DNA from: Sulfomarinibacter sp963741385
GTDB taxonomy: Bacteria; Acidobacteriota; Thermoanaerobaculia; Thermoanaerobaculales; Sulfomarinibacteraceae
Direction: 5' to 3'
Assembly (NCBI GenBank): GCA_963741385.1
Contig: CAVUHO010000010.1
Span: 248,001 to 312,000 of the forward strand
Length of the DNA stretch: 64,000 nucleotides
The notes under the pieces are model-generated. The model did no database searches, had not been told where the DNA came from, and saw only the letters and a program-made list of their open reading frames with translations. Position 1 is the stretch's first letter, and every line of letters starts with the position of its first letter. This document shows, piece after piece, positions 49,853-58,841 of this stretch. The position numbers and the translations under genes were made by a program.

Positions 49853-51229
49853 TCAGTCGACCACGATTTCGAGGTTCTTGATCTTCTCCCACAGGGTCTT
49901 GCGACTGATGCCGAGCAGTTCGGCCGCCTCGGCGCGCCGACCCTGGGTGGCCGCCAACGCGTTGCAGATGGCTTCCATCTCGGCACGCTCGACGGCGGTC
50001 TGCATCGCAACCACCGGCGCGGGGCCGTCGGCGGCCAGACCTGGCGCACCGCCGCGAATATTCGGCGGCAGCTCGTCGACGGTCACCCGCGGACCGCGGC
50101 AGAAGAGCACGGCCCGTTCGATGACGTTGCGCAGTTCACGGACGTTGCCGGGCCAGGTGTGGGTCTCGAGCTTCCCGATCACATCTTCGGTGAAGCCTTC
50201 GATTTCGCGCCGCCGGTCGGTGGCAAATTCCTGAAGGAATGCCTCCGCCAGGAGGGGGATGTCCTCGAAACGCTCACGAAGAGGCGGCAGATCGATCGCC
50301 ACTGTGTTGACCCTGAAGTAGAGATCCTCGCGGAAACGGCCGCGGCGGATCTCCTCTTCGAGCGAACGTACCGACGCCGACACGATGCGGACGTCGACAT
50401 CGACGGGCCGGTTGGAGCCGAGCCGTTCGATCTGGCGCTCCTGCAGGACGCGCAGCAACTTGACCTGGAAGGTCAGGGGCAATTCGCCGATCTCGTCCAG
50501 GAAGAGGGTGCCTCCGCTCGCCGCTTCGAAGCGCCCGATTCGCCGTTCGCTGGCGCCCGTGAAGGCGCCTTTCTCGTACCCGAAAAGCTCCGATTCGATC
50601 AGAGATTCCGGCAGCGATGCGCAGCTCACCCGCACGTACGGTTTGGCTCGCCGCGGCGAGTTGAAGTGGATCGCAGACGCCACCATCTCCTTGCCGGTAC
50701 CGCTCTCACCGCTGACGATTACCGAGGCGTCGGAGTCGGCCACCAGGCGGATCAGCTCGAACACCTCGCGCATGGGCTTCGATTTGCCGATGATATTGGA
50801 GAACGAATACCGCTGTTCGAGTTGCGCCTGGAGGCGGACGTTCTGTTCGCGCAGGATCCGCACCGAACACACATTGCTCAGACGAACGACCAGCTGCGCC
50901 ATCGAAAACGGCTTGGCGATGAAATCGGTCGCCCCCTCGCGCATCGCCTCCACCGCACGGTCGACCGTTCCGTGGGCGGTGATGATGATGACCGTGGTGT
51001 CGGGGCTCAACGCCTTGATGCGCTTGAGAAGTTCGATGCCCCCGAGCCGCGGCATCACGAGGTCGGAGAGCACGAGGTCGTGCTGATGTTGTTCGAAGAG
51101 GGCCGCGCCCTTGACTCCGTCCTCGGCCACGTCCACCGCCCAACCCTCTTTGCGCAGGGCGTCCGCCATGGTGATCCGCAGCAGCGGCTCATCCTCGACA
51201 ATCAGCAGACGGTGTCCGCAGATTTTCAT
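49853..51229 (-). CDS. NtrC-family sigma-54 response regulator
   Basis: This 458-aa regulator has a receiver domain (1-120; phospho-acceptor Asp56 in LVLSDLVMP, Lys in FIAKPFS), a sigma-54 AAA domain (about 145-385; Walker A GESGTGKE, GAFTGA loop in EKGAFTGASER, Walker B GGTLFLDEIGEL), and a C-terminal Fis helix-turn-helix (GRRAEAAELLGISRKTLWEKI). All key residues are intact. TGATG coupling to the kinase gene upstream makes a cognate pair. Possible targets are the porin downstream or the dsr/siroheme genes; no sigma-54 promoter was recognised. Confidence 0.95.
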   Translation of the reverse strand: MKICGHRLLIVEDEPLLRITMADALRKEGWAVDVAEDGVKGAALFEQHQHDLVLSDLVMPRLGGIELLKRIKALSPDTTVIIITAHGTVDRAVEAMREGATDFIAKPFSMAQLVVRLSNVCSVRILREQNVRLQAQLEQRYSFSNIIGKSKPMREVFELIRLVADSDASVIVSGESGTGKEMVASAIHFNSPRRAKPYVRVSCASLPESLIESELFGYEKGAFTGASERRIGRFEAASGGTLFLDEIGELPLTFQVKLLRVLQERQIERLGSNRPVDVDVRIVSASVRSLEEEIRRGRFREDLYFRVNTVAIDLPPLRERFEDIPLLAEAFLQEFATDRRREIEGFTEDVIGKLETHTWPGNVRELRNVIERAVLFCRGPRVTVDELPPNIRGGAPGLAADGPAPVVAMQTAVERAEMEAICNALAATQGRRAEAAELLGISRKTLWEKIKNLEIVVD

Positions 51230-52701
51230 CACGTCTGTTCCTCGTCCCATTCGCCGGGCATCGCGGCCATGATGACACGGAACGTCGTGCCGCGGCCAAC
51301 CGTCGATTCGAGCTCGATCTTGCCACCGTGGGCCGCGACGATGCTGCCGCTGACCGCGAGACCCAGCCCCGTGCCTTCGCCGACCTCGCGGGTGGTGAAG
51401 AACGGGTCGAAGACCTGGTCGCGGATCTCGGCGGGAATGCCGTGCCCGGTATCCCTCACCTCCGCCATCACCTTGCCGCCGCGCACGCGAGTCCTCAAAT
51501 ACAAGGTGCCGCCGCTGCGCATGGCGTCGAGGGCGTTGAGGACCAGGTTGAGAAAGAGCTGCTCCATTTGAAAGTGATCGGCCTCGACCACCGCCGGGCT
51601 CGAGTCAAAGTCCATCTTCACTTCGACGCCGTGAGCCCGCAGTTGATACTCCACGAGCTCCACCACGTGGCGCAGGTTGTGGTTGATGGACGTGGGTTCG
51701 AGAAGGATCTCCCGCGGCCGGGCGAAATTGAGGAGGTTGGCCACGGTGCGTTCGATGCGTTTGAGACCATCGGCGATGAGCCGGAGGTAGCGGTCCCGCA
51801 TTTCCTTGTCATCGGGGTTGTTCACCATGTTCTCGATGCTTGCCAACACCCCTGCGAGCGGATTGTTGACCTCGTGTGCAACCCCCGCGGCCAGGGTGCC
51901 GACAGCTGCCATCTTCTCGGTATGGGCGAGCTGGACCCGTTGCAGTTCCTCCCGCTCGCGCGAAGCCTCGAGCTCGTTCATCATGAGATTGAAGACTTCT
52001 GCCAGTTCGGCCACCTCGTCGCCGCGCCGGGTCGGCGCCCGCACCGTGAGGTTGCCCTCACCGGCGCGTTTCATCATCTGATTGAGGTTGAGCATCGGAC
52101 GGATCAGGGTCTCCACGTAGAGGGCCGTCATGATCGAGTTGCCGAGCATCAGAATCAACGCCATCAATGCAGTCTGTCCGGCCACATCGCGGACCTTGCG
52201 TTCGATGGGAACGAGCGAAAAACCGACCGCCAGGACCCCCGCGGAAGCGTCATTCACGTTCAACAGTGTCCTCACCTCGAGCACGGCCTCGCCGTCCACT
52301 TCCAGGTCCTCGAACTCCAGCGGAGGTCCTTGGGGGCGACCGCGGGTCAACGACCGGTCTAATTGTCGTCCCATCAATTCGCTGCCGGAGACATGGGTCG
52401 CAATGCCGCGCTCGTCGGTAACAATCACGTAGCGCATGACGTCCCGGTTGCGGGTCATGATCTCCGAAACAAAGTGGTCGATGAGCTCACCCGCTCCTCT
52501 CTCGAGCCGGGGTTGTTCCTGTTCCAAATCCGAGATCGAGATCGCCATCGCTTCGGTGACACTCCGGCCACGGCTGACGATCGCTTCGTACAGGGTTCGC
52601 CGCTCGTGGATGGTGCCGAGCACGGCCACCAGAGTCATGGTCACCGCAATCAGGGTGTTGGAGTAGAGAAAGAACCGGATTCGAAGACCGAGCTTGATCA
52701 T
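51229..52701 (-). CDS. sensor histidine kinase with HAMP domain
   Basis: This 490-aa kinase has two membrane helices (about residues 10-30 and 175-200) enclosing a periplasmic sensor domain of about 140 residues. A HAMP region (about 200-250), the H-box AAGVAHEVNNPLAGV (His276) and a complete ATP domain (NLVLNALDAM, DTGHGIP, GEGTGLGLAV) follow. This is the NtrB/ZraS style. The periplasmic part contains no haem or metal motif, so the signal is unknown. It is co-transcribed with the response regulator downstream. Confidence 0.94.
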   Translation of the reverse strand: MIKLGLRIRFFLYSNTLIAVTMTLVAVLGTIHERRTLYEAIVSRGRSVTEAMAISISDLEQEQPRLERGAGELIDHFVSEIMTRNRDVMRYVIVTDERGIATHVSGSELMGRQLDRSLTRGRPQGPPLEFEDLEVDGEAVLEVRTLLNVNDASAGVLAVGFSLVPIERKVRDVAGQTALMALILMLGNSIMTALYVETLIRPMLNLNQMMKRAGEGNLTVRAPTRRGDEVAELAEVFNLMMNELEASREREELQRVQLAHTEKMAAVGTLAAGVAHEVNNPLAGVLASIENMVNNPDDKEMRDRYLRLIADGLKRIERTVANLLNFARPREILLEPTSINHNLRHVVELVEYQLRAHGVEVKMDFDSSPAVVEADHFQMEQLFLNLVLNALDAMRSGGTLYLRTRVRGGKVMAEVRDTGHGIPAEIRDQVFDPFFTTREVGEGTGLGLAVSGSIVAAHGGKIELESTVGRGTTFRVIMAAMPGEWDEEQT

Positions 52702-52786
52702 GGGCTCACGACCTCACCGCCTAGCGGTGGCCGGAATGGGCGAATGCTCCCGCGGCGGGCTCCGTCGATGGGCGTGACCATGACCG

Positions 52787-54574
52787 TCAAGAGCCTCCCG
52801 CGATCCGCGAGACCAGTTCATCACAGTCCGCCCCGGGGTCGAGCTCCACCACGTGCACCCATCCGCGCTGCCGCGCCCTGTCGGCGGCCTCGGACCCGAG
52901 ACACCAGGCGATCGATGTCGGCGTCCAACCGGGGTTGTTCATCTCGTCATCCAGCCAGTCGACCTCCGCCCGACTGCGCACGATGCACCCCGACAACGGC
53001 AGGGCCGACATCACGACGCGCGCGGCCGGCGTCACCGGCATCGGCAGGACCACCATCTCGGCGCCGTGGTCTTCGAGGATGACGGCCATCTGCGGGTTCG
53101 TCGCCGCCGTCACCAGGCGTTTCCCGGCCAGTCGCAGGGAACTGAACCAGTCGAGGTTCTTGACGTGGCCGATCGTCGGGCCGATCGCGAACAGCGCCGG
53201 CGGCTCGAGCCCGGCCTCCGCGATTGCGGCGGTCAAACCGCTCAAGGTCGAGACCACGGTTCGTTGCGCGGAGGTGGTCCCCTGCTGGACCATGGCCGCC
53301 GGCGTGTCGGGCGCCATCCCCGCCTCGAGGAGACGCTCGACCACCACCGGCAGCGCGGTGACGCCCATATAACCGACGAGGGTGGCGTGTTTGTCCTGGG
53401 CCAAAAGATCCCACCGGACCTGGGGGCCGTCACCCTTGATGGCCTCATGGGCGGTCAACAACGTCAACCGGACGGATTCGCGACGGTGGGTCGCAGGGAT
53501 TCCGGCCCACGCCAGGGCCGCGACCCCGGAGGTCACGCCGGGAACCACTTCGAAGGGAATCTCTTCCTCAGCCAGCACCTCGGCCTCTTCACCGCCGCGG
53601 CCGAAGACGTATGGGTCGCCACCCTTCAGCCGCACCACCCGCTTGCCCTCCCGGGCCAGCCGGACCAGCAGAGCGTTGATCTCGGACTGCGGTGTGGGGT
53701 GGTTGCCGGCAACCTTGCCGACCGGGTGGAGCTCGACGTGAGCCGCCAGATCCGGGGGCAGGGCTCCCGCCACGAGGCGATCGTAAACCACGGCGTCGGC
53801 CTCCGCCAACCGTCGCCGGCCACGCACCGTCAAGAGCCCCGGACATCCCGGTCCACCACCCACCAGGGCGACAAACCCGGTTCCGGGCCGCGTATCCCGG
53901 CAGTCTCCGGCGGCCGGGGGCGCCGAGTGCACAGAGGTCGATCGATGATCCACCATCGTCCGAAGCCAACCACGCTCCTCGGCCTCGGTCGGGACGCGCG
54001 CCGTCAGACGTTCGCCGTCAACCGTGGCGGCGAAGAAGTCGTCGTAGACCTCGCTCTGCTGCGAAGGGCTGATCTCGAGGGCCCGGACAGAGGTGCGGAA
54101 TCTGGCCGCCGCATCGAGCCACTCGGCCCACTCCGGCCCGAACCTGCGCTCCAGCAGCCGGCGCAGCCGCGCCACCGCAAACGGCGCCTCGCCGGCGGAG
54201 CTCAAGGCCATCTGCAACGGGCCCCGCCGCACTCTCGCCGGCAGGTGGAAGGAACAGAACTCGGGGTCGTCGGCGACATTGCACCAGACTCCGTGTTCTT
54301 CGGCTTCCTCGAAGACCTGCTGGTTGACCTCGCGGTCATCGGTGGCGGCGACGATCAGCGACCACCTTCCCGCGGCGTCGCCTCGATACACGCGCCGCTC
54401 GAGTGCGATCTCGCCCTTTTCGGCCATCATCGCGACCGGCTCCACAACATCCGGTGCGACGACGGTGACCCGCGCACCTTCCTCGACGAGCCCCTGAATC
54501 TTGCGCAACGCGACGCCGCCACCGCCGACGACCAGACAACGGCGCCCTTTGATTTCGAGAGTTACGGGATACAT
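52787..54574 (-). CDS. cysG: siroheme synthase (precorrin-2 dehydrogenase + uroporphyrinogen-III methyltransferase) with a half HemD domain
   Basis: This is a 595-aa fusion. The N-terminal about 215 residues form an NAD-dependent precorrin-2 dehydrogenase/ferrochelatase (VVGGGGVALRKIQGL, VAATDDREVN). The SUMT methyltransferase follows at about 232-480: FVALVGGGPGCPGLLTVRG, RLKGGDPYVFGRGGEE, VPGVTSGVAA. The last about 112 residues (GKRLVTAATNPQMAV onward) resemble one half of uroporphyrinogen-III synthase HemD, which is normally about 240 aa. It makes siroheme, the cofactor of DsrAB. The location next to the dsr block and on the same strand fits. The HemD part is probably not active. Confidence 0.88.
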   Translation of the reverse strand: MYPVTLEIKGRRCLVVGGGGVALRKIQGLVEEGARVTVVAPDVVEPVAMMAEKGEIALERRVYRGDAAGRWSLIVAATDDREVNQQVFEEAEEHGVWCNVADDPEFCSFHLPARVRRGPLQMALSSAGEAPFAVARLRRLLERRFGPEWAEWLDAAARFRTSVRALEISPSQQSEVYDDFFAATVDGERLTARVPTEAEERGWLRTMVDHRSTSVHSAPPAAGDCRDTRPGTGFVALVGGGPGCPGLLTVRGRRRLAEADAVVYDRLVAGALPPDLAAHVELHPVGKVAGNHPTPQSEINALLVRLAREGKRVVRLKGGDPYVFGRGGEEAEVLAEEEIPFEVVPGVTSGVAALAWAGIPATHRRESVRLTLLTAHEAIKGDGPQVRWDLLAQDKHATLVGYMGVTALPVVVERLLEAGMAPDTPAAMVQQGTTSAQRTVVSTLSGLTAAIAEAGLEPPALFAIGPTIGHVKNLDWFSSLRLAGKRLVTAATNPQMAVILEDHGAEMVVLPMPVTPAARVVMSALPLSGCIVRSRAEVDWLDDEMNNPGWTPTSIAWCLGSEAADRARQRGWVHVVELDPGADCDELVSRIAGGS

Positions 54575-54685
54575 CTGCCCTTCCTCGGAGTGAGTCCTGC
54601 TCCAGACCGCCGCAGTTGCGGGATTGTAACACCGCGCGCTGCGCCCGTTCCACTGTTACGATTACGAAACGGTCTCGTCAACAAC

Positions 54686-56350
54686 TCACGACGCTGAGGC
54701 TCGCACCCGCCAGCTGACGCCGCCACCGAGGTAACGAGCTCCGATCCCTCGTGTGGCAAGCCACCGCACCACCTCTGAGGAACGGGTGCCGTGGGCGCAC
54801 GCGACCAGAAGATCGCGGCCGCCTACCTCATCCGCACGACTACGCAACTCGCCGGCTTCGATCTCGACCAGGTTGCGCGCGATCAGCGGCCGCTCCGCCC
54901 GCTCCTCCGGCACGCGCACATCCAGCACGTCCAGAGTGCGCAGATCGGTCAGTGGCGACATCGCCTCGACGCCGTCAATCTGGTTCTGGGCCGCCATCGC
55001 CAACACCGCCAGGGGATCCAGCGCGGGTGCGTAGGGTGGCGCGTAGGCGTGCTCGACTGCGGCCAGGTCGTTGACAGTTGCTCCCCGCAGGATGAACTGG
55101 GTCGCCACGTCGATTCGTTTCGCGACTTCACCCTCTTCGCTCGCGCCCTGAACTCCGAGCACCTTTTTCGAAGAGGGGTCATAGACCAGGGCGAGGAGAA
55201 TGAGCTTGGCTTCGGGCCAGTAGTGGGCCCGGTCCTCGGCGCTGATCCACACGCTGCGAACCCCGAGACCATCGCCCCCGAGCCGAGCCGCGGTGCAGCC
55301 GACGGAGGCGACGTTGAGGTCGAAGACCTTGACCGCGGTGGCCGCCGCCACCGGACCGAAGGCGTCGTCGCGACCGGCCAGGACATTGGCCAGGACCCGG
55401 CCCTGCCGGTTGGCCAATGAGCCGAGAGGTAGGAAGGCCGGACCTCCCGATGCCGCGTGCCGGCACTCGACGCAATCACCGGCCGCCCACACGTGGGGCA
55501 CCGAGGTGGCCATGCGCTCGTCCACCCGGATCGCCCGGCTCGGGCCGAGCGCGGCGCCGGCAGCGGTTGCAATCTCGACCCTTGGTCGGACTCCCACTGC
55601 CACCACGACCGCGTCCGCCTCCACGGTGTGCTCCCCGGCACGAATCGACACTCCGTCGTCTCTCGCCGAGATATCCTCCACCGCCGAGCCGCAACGGACA
55701 CGAACGCCGTTCTTTTCGAGGTGGCGCGCCACCACGGCGCCGAGTTCGGGGTCGAGGATCTCCGGGAGCGGGTGCGCGGCGGCCTCGATAAGGGTCACGT
55801 CGGCGCCCCACAGGCTGTGAAATGCTTCCGCAAGTTCGCACCCCACCAACCCGGCGCCGATCACCGCGACGTGGTTGATCTCGCCCCGCATGAGACCGAT
55901 CTTGAGGGGTTTGACGTCGTCCCAGACGTGAAAGGCGTGGACTCTCGGATGGTCGGGCTGGTTTGGGAGCTTTCGTGGGGAAGCACCGGTGGCGATCACC
56001 AACTCGTCCCACGAGAGTTCCCTCTGTTCTTCCGGCCCAACGATAGTCAGGGTCCGGGCCTCGACATCGACTGCGGTGGCCCACCACGGCGCGAGCACCT
56101 CGACCCCCTTGACGGTGGCAAAATACTCCTCGTCACGATCGGCTCCATACGGAGTGCGGCGCAGCACCCCGAGCTCCTCGATATCGCCGGACAAAACGTA
56201 TGGCAGACCGCACGCCCCATACGAAAAAACCTCGCTGGCCTCCACCACCGTGATCGACCACCCCGGCTGCAACCGCCGCAACCGGCACGCACACCGCAAC
56301 CCCGCCGCCGACGCCCCGACGATGACGACCTTCTTTTCTTTCCCGCTCAT
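54686..56350 (-). CDS. CoA-disulfide reductase/NADH oxidase-like flavoprotein with C-terminal rhodanese domain
   Basis: This is a 554-aa protein. An FAD-NAD(P) oxidoreductase module (about 1-450) has VIVGASAAGLRCACRL, the redox Cys47 in FSYGACGLPYVLSG (the CoADR single-cysteine site), the second dinucleotide fold VAVIGAGLVGCELAEA, and HVWAAGDCVEC. The C-terminal about 90 residues are a rhodanese domain with catalytic Cys518 in CAHGTRSSE. Homologues of this fusion reduce CoA-persulfide or polysulfide with NADH. Lying between dsrP and the siroheme gene on the same strand, it is a good candidate for sulfane-sulfur or polysulfide reduction. Confidence 0.87.
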   Translation of the reverse strand: MSGKEKKVVIVGASAAGLRCACRLRRLQPGWSITVVEASEVFSYGACGLPYVLSGDIEELGVLRRTPYGADRDEEYFATVKGVEVLAPWWATAVDVEARTLTIVGPEEQRELSWDELVIATGASPRKLPNQPDHPRVHAFHVWDDVKPLKIGLMRGEINHVAVIGAGLVGCELAEAFHSLWGADVTLIEAAAHPLPEILDPELGAVVARHLEKNGVRVRCGSAVEDISARDDGVSIRAGEHTVEADAVVVAVGVRPRVEIATAAGAALGPSRAIRVDERMATSVPHVWAAGDCVECRHAASGGPAFLPLGSLANRQGRVLANVLAGRDDAFGPVAAATAVKVFDLNVASVGCTAARLGGDGLGVRSVWISAEDRAHYWPEAKLILLALVYDPSSKKVLGVQGASEEGEVAKRIDVATQFILRGATVNDLAAVEHAYAPPYAPALDPLAVLAMAAQNQIDGVEAMSPLTDLRTLDVLDVRVPEERAERPLIARNLVEIEAGELRSRADEVGGRDLLVACAHGTRSSEVVRWLATRGIGARYLGGGVSWRVRASAS

Positions 56351-56373
56351 AATCTGCCGCCCCTCAATAAGAG

Positions 56374-56409
56374 GCCCCCGCCCCCAGTAAGAACCGGGTG
56401 GGCGGGGGC
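56374..56409 (-). terminator. GC-rich hairpin after dsrP
   Basis: A perfect 10-bp stem GCCCCCGCCC/GGGCGGGGGC with a 16-base loop lies 36 bases past the dsrP stop, followed on the minus strand by CTCTTATT. It may end or attenuate the dsr transcript before the flavoprotein gene. The poor T-run keeps confidence moderate. Confidence 0.5.
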
Positions 56410-56441
56410 AAATCCGAAATCCGAAATCCGAAATCCGAAAT
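56410..56441. repeat. heptamer tandem repeat (AAATCCG)
   Basis: Four and a half units of AAATCCG lie directly after the dsrP stop, next to GGGTGGGCGGGGG, the same flank as elsewhere in the window. There is only one arm here. Confidence 0.8.
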
Positions 56442-56444
56442 CAA

Positions 56445-57605
56445 TTACGCTTTCTTCAACTGCCCCCTCACCTCGAGCGCGATCTTGTACAACGCGGTCA
56501 GGACGAGCAGGCCAATGGCGTAGATCGCAAAGCTGATCATGAGCTCGGGTACGGTCGGTGCATAGTGGACCACCTGACCCAGTGGGTTGGGCACGAAGCC
56601 CGCGATCACCATGCCGAGACCCTTGTCGATCCACAGGGAGATGACCACGGCCACGCAACCGAAGAGCAGCCAACGGTGATTGTTGCGCGTCTTCGGATTG
56701 ATGAGCACGACCAGAGCAATGATGGCGAGGATGGATGACAGCCACATCCACGGGGCGAGGGTGTTCTCACCGTCGAGACCCATGAACAGGAACTGGAAGT
56801 GGCTGACGTGCTCGGGAATATTGCTGTAGAGGGCCGTGAAAACCTCCATGAGAACGAAGAAAACGTTGATAACCATCGCATAGGTCACAATCTTCGCCAG
56901 GGTGTCGATGGCCTGCTTCCCGGCATCGAAGGTCGAAACCCTGCGGACAAAGAACGCGAGAAGAATGAGAATCGCCGGGCCGGCAGCAAAGGCGGAGGCG
57001 AGGAAGCGCGGCGCCAGGATTGCGGTCAACCAGAAGGGCCGCGCCGCGAGACCGGAATACAGGAAGGCCGTGACCGTGTGGATGGAAACCGCCCACGGAA
57101 TCGAGAGCAGGATGATCGGTTTGAGCCACTTCGGCGGCGGTTCCTCGCGCCGTTCCGCCGACAATGTAAAGGTGCTGATGATGACGTTCAGAACCAGATA
57201 GCCGCTGAGAGCGACGGTGTCCCAAAACATCATCGAACGCGGTGAGGGGTGGAGAAAAACGTTGAGGATCCGGTTCGGCATGCCCATGTCGACAAAGATG
57301 AAGAGCATGCACATGATGACCGCGGGAATGGCGAGAAACTCGCCAAGGATGGTCATCTTGCCGAACGCTTTGTAGTTGTGGAGGTAATAGGGCAGGACGA
57401 CCATCACCGCCGAGGCCGCGACACCGACCAGGAAGGTGAACTGGGCGATATAGAAGCCCCACACCACGTCCCGTGAAAGACCGGTAATAGTCAGACCTTC
57501 GGAAAACTGCCAGAACCAACAGGCGACTCCGCCGCCGATCACCACCAGCAGACCGAAAATCCACGACCAGTACAACCTACCGCCCGAGAGTGCCTTCTCA
57601 ATCAT
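56445..57605 (-). CDS. dsrP: DsrP, NrfD-like quinol-interacting membrane subunit
   Basis: DsrP is the NrfD/HybB-type membrane part of DsrMKJOP that exchanges electrons with menaquinol. It is 386 aa with about ten helices (for example FLVGVAASAVMVVLPYYLHN; LAIPAVIMCMLFIFVDMGMP) and no cofactor motifs, as expected. ATG 57605 overlaps the dsrO stop by eight bases and has a GGAGG site. It follows dsrMKJO in the standard order. Confidence 0.94.
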   Translation of the reverse strand: MIEKALSGGRLYWSWIFGLLVVIGGGVACWFWQFSEGLTITGLSRDVVWGFYIAQFTFLVGVAASAVMVVLPYYLHNYKAFGKMTILGEFLAIPAVIMCMLFIFVDMGMPNRILNVFLHPSPRSMMFWDTVALSGYLVLNVIISTFTLSAERREEPPPKWLKPIILLSIPWAVSIHTVTAFLYSGLAARPFWLTAILAPRFLASAFAAGPAILILLAFFVRRVSTFDAGKQAIDTLAKIVTYAMVINVFFVLMEVFTALYSNIPEHVSHFQFLFMGLDGENTLAPWMWLSSILAIIALVVLINPKTRNNHRWLLFGCVAVVISLWIDKGLGMVIAGFVPNPLGQVVHYAPTVPELMISFAIYAIGLLVLTALYKIALEVRGQLKKA

Positions 57606-58452
57606 GGCCACCCTCCTCCCCTTCGAAGACCTCGGCCGCAGGGGCTATCTCCTGCAGCGTTTGCGGGTCTTCAACGATGTAGTACACCTCAGGCTGAGTT
57701 CCGAGACCTGGTCTGCGACGGATGGCGAAGTGTTCGGCGAGCAATTGGCGGACCTCCGACTCGGGGTCGTTGAGGTCGCCGAACACCATCTCTCCGTTGT
57801 CACACGCTGCGACGCACGCCGGCAGTTCGCCGCGTGCCAGGCGTTCATCGCAGAAGGTGCACTTCTCGACCACGCCCCGCATCCGCGTCGGGTAGGACTC
57901 CGGTCCGAGACCTGCCAGATTGGGGGCGGTCCGGGGGTCCTTCCAGTTGAAGCTGCGCGAGCCATAGGGACAGGCCACGACGCAGTAGCGGCATCCGATG
58001 CAGCGGTGCCAATCCATCATCACGACACCGTCGGATGCGCGCTTCCAGGTCGCCTGGGTTGGACACACCCGCGTGCACGGCGGGTTGTCGCAGTGGTTGC
58101 ACATCAGAAGCGTCGGTTTGCCCTTGAGGTCTTCGCGGATGTAGTGAAACTCCTGCGAGTGGAAGGCGGTCTGAAAGTCTTCGGTCCAGATCCACTTGAC
58201 CTCGTTCTTTGGGTCGTCTTTGAAATCCGGAACGCTGTGCGCCGAGTGACACGCGTCAATGCACTTCTGGAGGAGCTTGTCGTCTTTCGAGAACTTCCGC
58301 AGATCCACCACCATTGCCAGACGCTTGCCTGTGGTCGCCGGAGGTTCGTGCTCAACGGTCCCGGATGCGGTCGTAGTCACCGCTGCGGAACCCGCCACGC
58401 CGACTGCGGAGAGGCCCGCAAACTTGAGGAATCCTCGTCTGCTGCTCTTCAT
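57598..58452 (-). CDS. dsrO: DsrO, periplasmic 4Fe-4S ferredoxin-like subunit
   Basis: The protein is 284 aa. A twin-arginine signal (SRRGFLKFAGLSAVG) sends it folded to the periplasm. Cysteine-rich motifs for several 4Fe-4S clusters: CIDACHSAH, CNHCDNPPCTRVCPTQAT, CIGCRYCVVACPYGS and CTFCDERLARGELPACVAAC. It relays electrons between DsrJ and DsrP. ATG 58452 overlaps the dsrJ stop (ATGA); the longer frame upstream is an artefact. Confidence 0.95.
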   Translation of the reverse strand: MKSSRRGFLKFAGLSAVGVAGSAAVTTTASGTVEHEPPATTGKRLAMVVDLRKFSKDDKLLQKCIDACHSAHSVPDFKDDPKNEVKWIWTEDFQTAFHSQEFHYIREDLKGKPTLLMCNHCDNPPCTRVCPTQATWKRASDGVVMMDWHRCIGCRYCVVACPYGSRSFNWKDPRTAPNLAGLGPESYPTRMRGVVEKCTFCDERLARGELPACVAACDNGEMVFGDLNDPESEVRQLLAEHFAIRRRPGLGTQPEVYYIVEDPQTLQEIAPAAEVFEGEEGGHD

Positions 58453-58841
58453 CGCTGGGCCTCCCCGGGTACCACGTGGCAGGACCAACAGTAGGGTTGG
58501 ACCGCGGTGTAGGTGTGGCACGAATCGCAGAACTCGCTCTTGTTGGAATGGCAGTCCAAACACGTCTTCTGCAGACTCATCTCATACTCTTTGCCGTTCA
58601 ACTGGCTCACGTAGGTGCGCTCATCCTGCCGAACCACCGCATCACGCCACTGGTTCAGCAGAGCCATGTGGTTGGCGCGCATGAACTCGGTGGCCTCGAC
58701 GCATTGCGTCGCTCCGTTCGGTGGCAGTTGCAGTTCGGGCTCCTCGGCGGAGGCGGCGCTGATCCGGTTGTACCACAGGGGTGACGTCGCGAGGACCGCG
58801 AAGACGGCGAGACCGGCGACGATCTTGCTGGCGTCATACAT
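58449..58841 (-). CDS. dsrJ: DsrJ, triheme cytochrome c
   Basis: This 130-aa periplasmic cytochrome has an uncleaved N-terminal signal helix (IVAGLAVFAVLATSPLWYN) and three haem-binding motifs near the C-terminus: CLDCH, CDSCH and CWSCH. In known DsrJ one haem has unusual His/Cys ligation, and a CVEATEF cysteine upstream (about residue 47) could supply it. It overlaps dsrK by eight bases and dsrO by four. Confidence 0.95.
   Translation of the reverse strand: MYDASKIVAGLAVFAVLATSPLWYNRISAASAEEPELQLPPNGATQCVEATEFMRANHMALLNQWRDAVVRQDERTYVSQLNGKEYEMSLQKTCLDCHSNKSEFCDSCHTYTAVQPYCWSCHVVPGEAQR

Noticed and set aside
52716..52730. Stem CACCGC(CTA)GCGGTG after the siroheme gene
   Set aside because: Six base pairs and no T-run; could be chance at this GC content.
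52853..54697. 614-codon open frame on the plus strand
   Set aside because: Antisense shadow of the siroheme synthase gene.
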